The notes under the pieces were generated by a model. The model did no database searches and was not told the origin of the DNA. It saw only the letters and a program-made list of their open reading frames with translations. From the NCBI RefSeq assembly GCF_900217795.1, contig NZ_OBMQ01000001.1, positions 487,011 through 551,010 on the forward strand: a stretch of 64,000 nt of DNA, read 5' to 3'. The position numbers and the translations under genes were made by a program. This document shows positions 18,023 through 27,244 of the stretch, piece after piece. Each line of letters opens with the position of its first letter. Within the stretch, counting starts at the first letter, position 1. This stretch comes from Ureibacillus xyleni. GTDB taxonomy: Bacteria; Bacillota; Bacilli; Bacillales_A; Planococcaceae.

Positions 18023-18412
18023 TTATTGCTTTGGTGGTATAAAGTGATTCATTCGTAGGATTCCGATTAAATGTTGATAATATAATGATGTTTCGGAGTA
18101 TACTGTCGAATGTTTGACCTCCATTGGAATTGCTTTCCTACCAATCTCATGTAATGCATTTTCGAAAATCGTAAGTCTTTTGGAAGGTTTTTCAGGTGTA
18201 TACGGAATACCTTCACGACATATGTAAATAGGCATAAACTTACCTTCACCTGCTGCTTTAAAGGTAGCAGCAATTGAAGCTACTTGTTTATCTCCTTTAT
18301 TCGAAATGAAAATAAATGCATTATGGAATCTTTTTTCGTTTGTTTTAATGAGCTCACAAAGTTCATAAACGTCTCCATAACCTTGTCCGAGTTCAATAAA
18401 TTGTTGTATCAA
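18023..18412 (-). CDS. Conserved Bacillales protein of unknown function
   Basis: This 129-residue soluble protein begins MIQQFIELGQGYGDVYEL and ends with a distinctive YYQHLIGILRMNHFIPP tail. It looks like a conserved small family of Bacillus relatives, sometimes misnamed in databases, but I cannot name a function. It has a central beta-rich segment and no membrane segment. It is transcribed toward ylbG, with 12 bases between the two stop codons. An AGGAAG site precedes the ATG. Confidence 0.7.
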   Translation of the reverse strand: MIQQFIELGQGYGDVYELCELIKTNEKRFHNAFIFISNKGDKQVASIAATFKAAGEGKFMPIYICREGIPYTPEKPSKRLTIFENALHEIGRKAIPMEVKHSTVYSETSLYYQHLIGILRMNHFIPPKQ

Positions 18413-18464
18413 TATTCACACTTCCTTTCAAAATAATAGTATCATGATGCAGGAGGTTAGGCAC

Positions 18465-19886
18465 ATGAAATATGCAATAAGTTTTTTTGCAGTACTTGTT
18501 TTAGTCATAAGTGGTATGCTTTTTTTCCAATATCAAGTCTTTTCGGACAAAGTCGAGACTCAAGTAGATGATTTTACCTATACGCAGGAAATTGATATTA
18601 CGTATCGGAGCGGGAGTTTAGACATAAGACATCACTTTAAAAATTTGCCAAATCAAGTGATTGATATTCAGTGGCCGAAACTAGCAATTAACCCAGATTG
18701 TTTTATTGAATCAGAAAATACTTGTAAACGCTTAAGTGAAGATAAAACTAAGTTTGAAAAAGGGGACAACCATAGCCAATCGTTGTCTTACATAATACCA
18801 CTAAATAATGAGTTGAAATCTAATCAATTATTAAAAGAAATTTTTGTCTCTTTAAAAAAAGGTGAAGTAACATATTCAACAGTACATATTTCTACAGATA
18901 AAAATGTTGAGGGTCAATGGATTACTGGATTGCCGAAAATTGGTCAACAAACATTATCGCTTGTTAACTATTCGATGTTTAGTGGGACAGGTCCTGTTTC
19001 AGAATTGTACTGGAATGCGGGTAAATTAAATCTACATAAAACTGCTGACGTTTTATCGGTTTATACAAAGAAACCGTTATCGGACGACTTAATTAAGAAA
19101 ATAAAAGATTTAAATTTGTTAAACGAAAATCATATTGCCATTGTTGAAGGAGAAAACATTTCAAAACTTCAAGGAAAGCGCATTGTATTTTTGAAGGATT
19201 TATCAATGAATTCTATAAAGCGCCAAGTTATTCTTTCACAAGCAAAAGCACAATATAAATTTAATGATAGCCCACTGTGGTTAAGTGAGATGGTCGCTTC
19301 ATTTTTAGCAGGCACTACGATTGGTGGAGATAAATCTACCGAAATCGTAAATACTTTAACTCATCAAATGACAGATAAGCAATTAGCAAACTGGCTTCAA
19401 ATGTTAAAAGATTTAAAGGGCAAAGAAATATCAGCCAAAATTTTAGATGAAGCATTATCAGAAGTATTTGGTATCCATACACAATATTTAAGTATGAACG
19501 AATCAGCAAAAGAAGTGTTCCCATTTTTATTTAATGATAATAGAGAGATATTGGTAGATTCGTACTTACAAAAAGATGTTAATGTGATTTTTAAAAACGG
19601 GTTAATTTTATATTCTGCCGATACAATTTTAAAACATTTAGGTTATGAAACAAGTAACGGAGATAATGGATACTATGTTTACAATAAGGAACGTAATTTC
19701 CGATTCCCCGAAAATCATGGTTTCTATGTGTATAACGAAAGAAGATACAATACAGTATCCAAGCCTATCGTTGAAGTTGGTGGAATTCAGTATATTGAAG
19801 AAACGTGGTTGCAAAAATTATTTACAGTAGAAATTGAGAAAAAAGATGATTCAATTTCAATTAAATCTACTACAGCACAACAATAG
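18465..19886 (+). CDS. Membrane-anchored or secreted protein with a C-terminal stalk domain
   Basis: I place the start at ATG 18465, 7 bases behind AGGAGG; this leaves a 473-residue protein with an N-terminal hydrophobic segment (about 4-22) and then an extracellular body. The middle region (about 200-300) recalls a gluzincin (peptidase MA) domain: WLSEMVASF resembles the WLxEG part, but the zinc motif HExxH that should precede it is absent (ILSQAKAQYKF stands there). The last 100 residues (LYSADTILKHLGYE ... GGIQYIEETWLQKLF) look like a copper-amine-oxidase N-like stalk domain. It lies just upstream of rsmD, 16 bases away. The function is unknown. Confidence 0.72.
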   Translation: MKYAISFFAVLVLVISGMLFFQYQVFSDKVETQVDDFTYTQEIDITYRSGSLDIRHHFKNLPNQVIDIQWPKLAINPDCFIESENTCKRLSEDKTKFEKGDNHSQSLSYIIPLNNELKSNQLLKEIFVSLKKGEVTYSTVHISTDKNVEGQWITGLPKIGQQTLSLVNYSMFSGTGPVSELYWNAGKLNLHKTADVLSVYTKKPLSDDLIKKIKDLNLLNENHIAIVEGENISKLQGKRIVFLKDLSMNSIKRQVILSQAKAQYKFNDSPLWLSEMVASFLAGTTIGGDKSTEIVNTLTHQMTDKQLANWLQMLKDLKGKEISAKILDEALSEVFGIHTQYLSMNESAKEVFPFLFNDNREILVDSYLQKDVNVIFKNGLILYSADTILKHLGYETSNGDNGYYVYNKERNFRFPENHGFYVYNERRYNTVSKPIVEVGGIQYIEETWLQKLFTVEIEKKDDSISIKSTTAQQ

Positions 19887-19902
19887 AAGGTTTGGTGATG
19901 AC

Positions 19903-20969
<1,067 letters not shown>

Positions 20970-21013
20970 TAAAATGGACAAAATCAGAAAATTTGATTTT
21001 GTCCATTTTTTTT
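20970..21013. terminator. Bidirectional terminator between coaD and ylbJ
   Basis: A long stem (AAATGGACAAAATC and its complement GATTTTGTCCATTT) is followed by T residues and serves both convergent genes. Confidence 0.92.
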
Positions 21014-21923
21014 AAAGGAAAATTAAGTAGTATAATAATGGAATTAATAGGGTATAAAAGATTCGCATAATTGTATAGGGCTTTAATGAGAGTTGCTCAC
21101 TCTTGGCGATTACAGCAACTTGCATATGAATACTTAAACTTTGGCTCGTTAAAAAAAGTGCAAGGATTACTAATAAAAGTGTAGGTTGTCCACTAAACAT
21201 TTCCTGTCCAATTTTTAATCCGTTTGTCATTTCAAGCATTGCCGCTAACGAGAGCATTATCCCATTATGTATTTCTGGAAAAAAGCTTTTCACTGAATGA
21301 ATGACAACTGTATAAATCGTCGTAAAGAAAATGATGGTGGATCCTACAACTAATACGGTAGGAATACTATCTTTAATACTACTAGTAAAAGGGTTTTGTT
21401 GTTTAGTAGATTTGATGTCAGTAAAATTTAGTGTCTCACTTTTCCCTTGTCCAAAATAAAAATAGAAGCAGCCTAGTATGATGAGGGAAACAATATGGTA
21501 CAAAAATAAATATTGCCAACTAAACGTCGTATCATTTAACAAGTCATTTCCAACGAATCCGAGTACGAATAGAGGGCTTGGACTATGACAAATACTTAAA
21601 AGGATGTTTGCTTCTTTCAAGGAGATTTGTTTACTTTTTTTTAAATAAGTAATTGTTGCAGCCCCTGTAGGAAACCCTCCTAATGCGCTAATTCCATATG
21701 TTTTAAAGTATAACTTAAATCGTGATAACGAATTGTTTGTATTAGGCGTTAAACGTATAAACCATTGAGTTAAAATTAAGTACGGTAATAAATATGGAAA
21801 TAAAGCTTCCATAAATAATTCTATACCTAAATCTGTGCCTTCGTGGGCGACACCAGGAAATAGCAATAACAAACAAAGTAAGGTGATACAAACGAATAAA
21901 TATAGTAGTGGAATAAGCATCAT
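21012..21923 (-). CDS. ylbJ: YlbJ-like sporulation membrane protein
   Basis: This 303-residue protein with many hydrophobic segments resembles YlbJ, a nucleoside-recognition (Gate) family membrane protein needed for normal spore cortex in B. subtilis and controlled there by the mother-cell sigma factor E. Family-like parts are LFPYLLPYLILTQW, SALGGFPTGAAT and SICHSPSPLFVLGFVG. It is about 100 residues shorter than B. subtilis YlbJ as I remember it and lies on the opposite strand to its neighbours. The ribosome site (AAAAGAG) is weak. Confidence 0.75.
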   Translation of the reverse strand: MMLIPLLYLFVCITLLCLLLLFPGVAHEGTDLGIELFMEALFPYLLPYLILTQWFIRLTPNTNNSLSRFKLYFKTYGISALGGFPTGAATITYLKKSKQISLKEANILLSICHSPSPLFVLGFVGNDLLNDTTFSWQYLFLYHIVSLIILGCFYFYFGQGKSETLNFTDIKSTKQQNPFTSSIKDSIPTVLVVGSTIIFFTTIYTVVIHSVKSFFPEIHNGIMLSLAAMLEMTNGLKIGQEMFSGQPTLLLVILALFLTSQSLSIHMQVAVIAKSEQLSLKPYTIMRIFYTLLIPLLYYLIFL

Positions 21924-22030
21924 CTCTTTTCAAATTTTTGTTTTCCAAATCCTCTAATGCTAAACTAATATATGCGTTACCTTAAATTTTTAGTCTATCA
22001 ATTTGTTCCATCAGGAGGTGCAATAAGAAA

Positions 22031-23083
22031 ATGAAAAAGGCACTATTCACTGTAGTCCTTCCATTATTAATTGTTTTTTTCTTAGCATTTTATAAACTTG
22101 ATTATTATATTATGAAACCTGGAAGTGCCTATGATGTTAGCCAGTTTGTAACCGTTGAGGGCGGGGACCAAGATGATAATGGGTCTCTTAGCTTAATGAC
22201 AGTTGCAATGGCTCCTGCGACACCTCTTACCTATGTGATTGCCTATTTACGAGAGTTTGAAGAAATTATTGAAATGGATGAAGTCCGTCAAGAAGAAGAG
22301 GATGAAGAAGAATATAGTATTAGACAACTTAAATTAATGACGGATTCGCAATTTAGCGCTCTTTTCGTTGCTTTTAAGAAGGCAAATTTACCTTATACAA
22401 TTGAGTACGACGGGATCACAGTATTAAATGTACTAGCGGGTGGTGCAGCAGATGGTAAGTTGCATCCTGGTGATGAAATTGTTGAAATAGATGGGAAACT
22501 AATTAATCGGGCTGAAGAATTAAGTACTATAATAAGTAAAAAAAATATCAATGAAGAAGTAAAGTTAGTGATAAATCGAAATGAACAATTACTAGATGAA
22601 ACGATTATGCTAAAAGAAATCCCTGGAGAGGAACATAAGCGGATTGGAATCGGGGTTACATATTCGGAAAGTAAATCAATTAAAACAGACCCTAAAGTAA
22701 AAGTGAATGCAGAAAATATTGGAGGACCATCTGCAGGATTAATGTTTACACTAGAAATTTTAAATCAACTACTTGATGAAGACTTATCTAAAGGATACAA
22801 AATCGCTGGTACAGGAGAAATGAATGAAGATGGGTCAGTTGGTAGAATTGGTGGGATTGAAAAGAAAGTAGTTGCAGCCCATGAAGATGGAATGGAAATC
22901 TTTTTTGCCCCGGATGATGAAATTACGGAAAATATGAAGAAGGTAAATCCTCACATTCAATCAAATTATGAAGCTGCTGTTGAAACGGCTAAAAAAATTA
23001 AAACAGATATGCAAATAGTGCCTGTTAAGACGATTGATGATGCACTTAATTATTTAAATAAATTATCCCTAAAAGAAAAATAG
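22031..23083 (+). CDS. ylbL: YlbL, membrane-anchored PDZ/Lon-type protease
   Basis: The 350-residue protein has an N-terminal membrane anchor (about 5-22), a PDZ domain (about 130-210; GITVLNVLAGGAADGKLHPGD region) and a C-terminal S16/Lon protease domain with the catalytic serine in GGPSAGLMF and the catalytic lysine in GGIEKKVVAA, about 45 residues later. In B. subtilis YlbL degrades the DNA-damage checkpoint protein YneA. The related streptococcal SepM processes a peptide pheromone. The ATG follows AGGAGGTG. A terminator follows. Confidence 0.93.
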   Translation: MKKALFTVVLPLLIVFFLAFYKLDYYIMKPGSAYDVSQFVTVEGGDQDDNGSLSLMTVAMAPATPLTYVIAYLREFEEIIEMDEVRQEEEDEEEYSIRQLKLMTDSQFSALFVAFKKANLPYTIEYDGITVLNVLAGGAADGKLHPGDEIVEIDGKLINRAEELSTIISKKNINEEVKLVINRNEQLLDETIMLKEIPGEEHKRIGIGVTYSESKSIKTDPKVKVNAENIGGPSAGLMFTLEILNQLLDEDLSKGYKIAGTGEMNEDGSVGRIGGIEKKVVAAHEDGMEIFFAPDDEITENMKKVNPHIQSNYEAAVETAKKIKTDMQIVPVKTIDDALNYLNKLSLKEK

Positions 23084-23097
23084 CTAGCAAATGAAAG

Positions 23098-23140
23098 AAA
23101 GCGAGTAATGAGCATTATTTCGTTCGGTACTCGCTTTTAA
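23098..23140 (+). terminator. Terminator after ylbL
   Basis: AAAGCGAGTA and TACTCGCTTT flank a loop and are followed by T residues. Confidence 0.85.
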
Positions 23141-23171
23141 ATATGAATATCAGGATAATAGCTAATCTTCC

Positions 23172-24380
23172 TCATAATCGAATAGGTGGCGTTTGGTAAT
23201 CCGCAGCGGGAGCATCTTTACTTACAAGATTTAAACCTTGTCCATACATTTCTGTTGCGCGGAGATCTAATTGCAGCATAGCATCCTTAGTAGATGCGAC
23301 ACGGCTTATTAAAGGGAGTTTGAAGTCCTTTTTATTTTCGGATAAATATTTTTGTCCGTCACTGGTCATACCTAATAAACGGATATAGGTTGGTTTTGAA
23401 AACTGCTGTAGGGCATCTTTTGTAATACCAGTATAAATGTGTGTAATCATACGTTGCAGCCTTGTCCATGTATAGCGTTTTGATTTTAAAGTTGTCATAA
23501 ATTGTGAGAATGAATGACTTTTTCGTGCTGCTTTCATTAATGCATGTTCAATTCCTTCTGAAACATCTGCAAATTGAGTAAGTTGTTCTGGGGTATTTCG
23601 TATAATTGCATATCGTAATAAAGGCCAGAAAGTATCCCAATTGACAAATTGAGTATGCTTGTCTTTCCATTCTTGTAATTGAGTAAAAGTAGTTGTAGGT
23701 ACGTAATTTTTTATCTCATCTAAGCTTAATGATTCAAATAGTGACTTTCGTATACCTGTAGCGCTTGCAATGGACGAATCTTTAAAGATTGAATCGTGGT
23801 AACCTGCTTTAATGCGCTGTATTGTTACAGGTTTTATAGAAAGATTTAATCGACTAGCTGCTTCAACATAATGATAACCTAAAATATTATTTGGTTGAGA
23901 AAGGTCAATATAATCTTTCTCCTCTAGCTTTTTTAGTTTTTCGTATGCCATATATAAACTTTGGGGATAACTAAGCCCAGTTGATACAAATTGTTTGATT
24001 AAGGCATTATAATCGTCATCGTATTTTTTTAATAATGAATAGGTATTTAAGAATGGTTGTATCGTACCTTGCTCACTTCCAAAAGCAAAAGAATCACATT
24101 GAATGGCGTCTAGTAGCTGTGTTGCTCCTTCAGCAAAATGGGTTGCATGTCCAGTTGAAAACACGTAAGGAAGCTCAATAACAATGTCAATCCCACTAAG
24201 AAGGGCCATCTTAGTACGGTGCCACTTATCTACTAGAGCTGGTTCTCCGCGCTGTAAAAATTGTCCACTCATTACGGCAATTGTTATATCAGCTTCTGTC
24301 TCTTTTTTTGACTCTTTAATATGGTAAAAGTGTCCATTGTGAAAAGGATTATATTCTACGATTACACCAACTGCTTTCAT
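23172..24380 (-). CDS. tmcAL: tRNA(Met) cytidine acetate ligase TmcAL
   Basis: TmcAL makes N4-acetylcytidine at the wobble base of elongator tRNA(Met) from acetate and ATP, through an acetyl-adenylate. The 402-residue protein begins GVIVEYNPFHNGHFYHI, with the HxGH nucleotidyltransferase motif, followed by MSGQFLQRGEPA and FAFGSEQG, typical of the YlbM family. As in B. subtilis, it is transcribed against its neighbours and diverges from ylbN. Confidence 0.94.
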   Translation of the reverse strand: MKAVGVIVEYNPFHNGHFYHIKESKKETEADITIAVMSGQFLQRGEPALVDKWHRTKMALLSGIDIVIELPYVFSTGHATHFAEGATQLLDAIQCDSFAFGSEQGTIQPFLNTYSLLKKYDDDYNALIKQFVSTGLSYPQSLYMAYEKLKKLEEKDYIDLSQPNNILGYHYVEAASRLNLSIKPVTIQRIKAGYHDSIFKDSSIASATGIRKSLFESLSLDEIKNYVPTTTFTQLQEWKDKHTQFVNWDTFWPLLRYAIIRNTPEQLTQFADVSEGIEHALMKAARKSHSFSQFMTTLKSKRYTWTRLQRMITHIYTGITKDALQQFSKPTYIRLLGMTSDGQKYLSENKKDFKLPLISRVASTKDAMLQLDLRATEMYGQGLNLVSKDAPAADYQTPPIRL

Positions 24381-24543
24381 TGTTACACCCCATAGGTTAA
24401 AATGTTTTTATAAGATATTTCTTTTGTTAGAAATGCCACTGTTTTTGTTTTAAAAGACCTGATTTAAGAGAACTAAGATTTACTAATCATGTTCTATTTA
24501 TAAAAATTATATTCTTTAATTTGTATAGTGACAAGAAAATATC

Positions 24544-24572
24544 TTGACATCTAAAAATACACATTATATAAT
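24544..24572 (+). promoter_or_regulatory. Consensus sigma-A promoter of ylbN-rpmF
   Basis: TTGACA at 24544-24549 and TATAAT at 24567-24572, exactly 17 bases apart, match the housekeeping consensus perfectly. This suits a ribosomal protein operon. Confidence 0.92.
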
Positions 24573-24601
24573 CAACATTGTTGTCTCGAGGTGATTAATG
24601 A

Positions 24602-25138
24602 ATGAAATGGTCAATTCATCAATTATCGAAGTATCGCCAAAATGGGATGCCGATAGATGCAGAAGTACAATTGGATGATGTAAAGAAGCGAAATAGCGAT
24701 ATTCGTCATATTTCACCTGTTCATGTTAAAGGACACTGTACTTTCGGTGCATCACAAATGACTTGTCAGTTTACGCTGACGGCAACATTAACCCTTCCTT
24801 GTGCACGCACTTGGGAAGATGTTGAATACCCGATAAAAGTCGATGCAGTTGAAATTTTCAGCTGGATAGATCCTGAACTTCGTGGTAATGACGATGAAGA
24901 AGATATTCATTATATTGATGGTGAAGTAATCGACTTAAAACCAGTTTTAGAAGAGCTTGTGCTATTAGAAGTTCCAATGCAAGTATTTAAAGAAAATACT
25001 GAAGGACAAGTACAAGGCGGAAAAGGCTGGAGCTATTCAACAGAAGATGATGTTGCACGTCAAAACGAAAATGACGAACCAAAAGTGGATCCAAGACTTG
25101 CTGATTTAGCTAAGTATTTTGATCAAACAGATGAATAG
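24602..25138 (+). CDS. ylbN: YlbN, YceD/DUF177 family protein
   Basis: This 178-residue acidic protein belongs to the DUF177 (YceD) family, which is nearly always encoded right before rpmF and in plants and bacteria is linked to 23S rRNA maturation. The core shows HVKGHCTFGASQMTCQF and LPCARTWEDV, with conserved cysteines. ATG 24602 lies 8 bases after GAGGTG. It is co-transcribed with rpmF from a perfect sigma-A promoter. Confidence 0.92.
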   Translation: MKWSIHQLSKYRQNGMPIDAEVQLDDVKKRNSDIRHISPVHVKGHCTFGASQMTCQFTLTATLTLPCARTWEDVEYPIKVDAVEIFSWIDPELRGNDDEEDIHYIDGEVIDLKPVLEELVLLEVPMQVFKENTEGQVQGGKGWSYSTEDDVARQNENDEPKVDPRLADLAKYFDQTDE

Positions 25139-25162
25139 ATAATCTGTAAGGAGGTGCCAATA

Positions 25163-25336
25163 ATGGCTGTACCATTTAGAAGAACTTCTAAAACTGCAAA
25201 AAGAAAGCGTCGTACGCATTTCAAATTATCTGTACCTGGTATGGTAGCTTGCCCAAACTGTGGAGAAGCAACTTTAGCTCACCACGTATGTAAAGCTTGT
25301 GGACACTACAAAGGTAAAGAAGTAGTTAGTAAATAA
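25163..25336 (+). CDS. rpmF: 50S ribosomal protein bL32, zinc-binding form
   Basis: This 57-residue basic protein begins [19 protein letters not shown] and carries two CxxC pairs (CPNC and CKAC), so it is the zinc-containing version of L32. The start is ATG 25163, behind AAGGAGGTG. It lies 24 bases after ylbN and is followed by a very strong terminator. Confidence 0.98.
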   Translation: MAVPFRRTSKTAKRKRRTHFKLSVPGMVACPNCGEATLAHHVCKACGHYKGKEVVSK

Positions 25337-25355
25337 TTCAGTATTTACTAGTTGA

Positions 25356-25394
25356 GGCTATTAGAGAGGCCATGGCTCTCTAATAGCCTTTTAT
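25356..25394 (+). terminator. Terminator of ylbN-rpmF
   Basis: A perfect 13-bp stem (GGCTATTAGAGAG and its complement) with a 7-base loop is followed by TTTT-ATTATTTTTT. Confidence 0.94.
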
Positions 25395-25519
25395 TATTTT
25401 TTGAGGGAAAATTTTTTAATATTTTATTCGATTACTTGTCAAAATTATGTAAGTCCTATACTATTTAAAACAAGGCAACTCATTATGTTAAAATAGCAAT
25501 CAAAAAGGGGATGTAAAGA

Positions 25520-26287
25520 TTGGCTTATCAAATTCACAATAATGATGGGGTATTAACATTTACAATTGATCGTGAAGAAAAAAGAAATGCAGTAAATGAC
25601 GAGGTAATGGAAGGGTTAAAAAAAGTTATTACATACATAAAAGAACATGAAGATGTACGATTTTTAGTTGTAACAGGTGCGGGGGAAAAAGCATTCTGTT
25701 CAGGTGGAGATTTATCAGAGTTTCATAGCTTACAAACAGAAGAACAAGCTTTTGGGATGTTAAGTAAGATGGGAAATATTCTATATGATTTAGCAACATT
25801 ACGTGTGCCAACAATTGCGCTAATCAACGGAGCGGCGGTTGGTGGTGGTTGTGAAATTGCAACTGCTTGTGATTTTCGTTTAGTTGCGTCTCATGCAAAG
25901 TGTGGTTTTATTCAAGGCACTTTAGCAATTACAAGTGGCTGGGGAGGCGGAACTTATCTCTTTGAAAGAGGGTTAAGACACGACCGAGCTTTAAAAATGT
26001 TAGTGGATGCAAAAGTATATGAAGCACAACTTTTACATGAAATAGGTTGGGCAATGCGCGTTTTTGATAGTTCTAAAGAACAGGCATTAGAAGAATTTAT
26101 TGCCGATATGAGAAAAATACATCCTTCTGTTCACCAAGCATATAAAGAAATTGAATTACGCAAATGGAAAGAAAGAAATATTTACAATCGTGTTATGGAA
26201 GAAATACGGCTATGTGCAAAACTTTGGGAGAGTGATGCCCATAATGAGGCTGTAAACTCTTTTCTAAGTAAATCAAAGTCTAAATAA
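25520..26287 (+). CDS. Enoyl-CoA hydratase/isomerase (crotonase) family protein
   Basis: The 255-residue protein has the crotonase fold: oxyanion-hole parts CSGGDLSEF (near residue 56) and GAAVGGGCEIATACDFRL (near 100-115). The hydratase glutamate that normally lies in a QPE segment is replaced (GFIQGTLAI), and SGWGGGT follows. This pattern reminds me of ethylmalonyl/methylmalonyl-CoA decarboxylases (ECHDC1 type) rather than true hydratases; that is a memory-based judgement. Translation begins at TTG 25520. A biotin carrier and carboxyltransferase lie 0.7 kb downstream, beyond rsfA, which makes an acyl-CoA role likely. Confidence 0.82.
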   Translation: MAYQIHNNDGVLTFTIDREEKRNAVNDEVMEGLKKVITYIKEHEDVRFLVVTGAGEKAFCSGGDLSEFHSLQTEEQAFGMLSKMGNILYDLATLRVPTIALINGAAVGGGCEIATACDFRLVASHAKCGFIQGTLAITSGWGGGTYLFERGLRHDRALKMLVDAKVYEAQLLHEIGWAMRVFDSSKEQALEEFIADMRKIHPSVHQAYKEIELRKWKERNIYNRVMEEIRLCAKLWESDAHNEAVNSFLSKSKSK

Positions 26288-26298
26288 CTTATTAAATT

Positions 26299-26324
26299 AA
26301 CGTCTCTATATGGGACGTTTTTTT
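26299..26324 (+). terminator. Terminator after the crotonase gene
   Basis: AACGTC and GACGTT make a 6-bp stem with partial inner pairing, followed by seven T residues. Confidence 0.8.
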
Positions 26325-26536
26325 GTTGGGATGCACTAGAATTCAAATGGGAGAGTAATCACAAATCATAAAGATTCATTTTCTTTTATGTTGCAAGAGG
26401 GTGTCAATCTGAAAATTATTATTACGTTTCTGAAGCTAGAAAGAACTTTAATATGTCACAACCTACTTTTTCTACTGAATGCTTCTATTTATTCTATTTA
26501 GGAGCATATAGTAGTAAAAAATGTGAGGTGATAATC

Positions 26537-26920
26537 ATGGATGGAAAAAGACGTAAAGATCAATGGACGACCGAAGATGATGAAAGACTAGCTGAAATCG
26601 TTATTCAAGCTGTTCAAAATGGAAAAACACAATTAGAAGCTTTTGCTGAAGCAGCAAGTGTATTAAATCGTACAAAACAAGCATGTGGATTTCGTTGGAA
26701 TAAAACTTTGCGTCAGCAGTATGGTCAAATGTTAAATAGCGTTAGAAAGCGTCCAAAGCAATTAATGAGAAGCCATTTAAAATTGGCACTAAATAGTTTT
26801 GATGAATTAACAGAAGCCTACAATGAGTTAGAAATAAAATATAGAGAATTACAAACGGAGCATGAAAAGATTTTAAAATGGTTACAGCAAGGTTCAAGCT
26901 TTTTTGAACACCAAAAATAA
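26537..26920 (+). CDS. ylbO: RsfA-family sporulation regulator (YlbO-like)
   Basis: The 127-residue protein has an N-terminal Myb/SANT-like DNA-binding domain (DQWTTEDDERLAEIV, then KQACGFRWNKTLR) and a C-terminal coiled coil (about 85-115). It matches the RsfA family of forespore or mother-cell transcription modulators, of which B. subtilis YlbO is a member at this locus. I start at ATG 26537, 7 bases after GAGGTG; an upstream in-frame ATG at 26453 has no ribosome site. It sits before the carboxylase genes without a clear terminator. Confidence 0.85.
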   Translation: MDGKRRKDQWTTEDDERLAEIVIQAVQNGKTQLEAFAEAASVLNRTKQACGFRWNKTLRQQYGQMLNSVRKRPKQLMRSHLKLALNSFDELTEAYNELEIKYRELQTEHEKILKWLQQGSSFFEHQK

Positions 26921-26999
26921 ATGAACAATGTATCTTTTAAAATAGAAAATGTATCATTAATAGAAATTTTACATTCTATTAATGAAAGGGGAGTCATGG

Positions 27000-27212
27000 A
27001 TGGAGGAATTACGTTCACAGATGGCGGGTACAGTTTTTGAAGTGCTCGTAAAAGAGGGGCAACAGGTAACCGCTGGGCAAACCGTCATAATTATCGAGTC
27101 GATGAAAATGGAAATTCCATTTGAAGCGGAATCGGACGGTGTTGTTTCTAAAATACATGTTTCTGAAGGTGATTTTGTAAACGAAGATGATGTTTTAATA
27201 ACATTTGCATAA
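27000..27212 (+). CDS. Biotin carboxyl carrier protein, stand-alone small form
   Basis: This 70-residue protein consists only of a biotinyl domain. The biotin-accepting lysine is K36 in ESMKMEIPFE. Its length fits the small carrier proteins paired with acyl-CoA carboxylases (as in the B. subtilis yng cluster), not the longer AccB. ATG 27000 lies behind AAGGGGAG. Its stop codon overlaps an ATG, and the carboxyltransferase gene follows within about 30 bases, so the two are one unit. No biotin carboxylase gene lies beside them. Confidence 0.9.
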   Translation: MEELRSQMAGTVFEVLVKEGQQVTAGQTVIIIESMKMEIPFEAESDGVVSKIHVSEGDFVNEDDVLITFA

Positions 27213-27244
27213 TGGACATAGCCAAAACAAGAGGAGAGCTTGGC

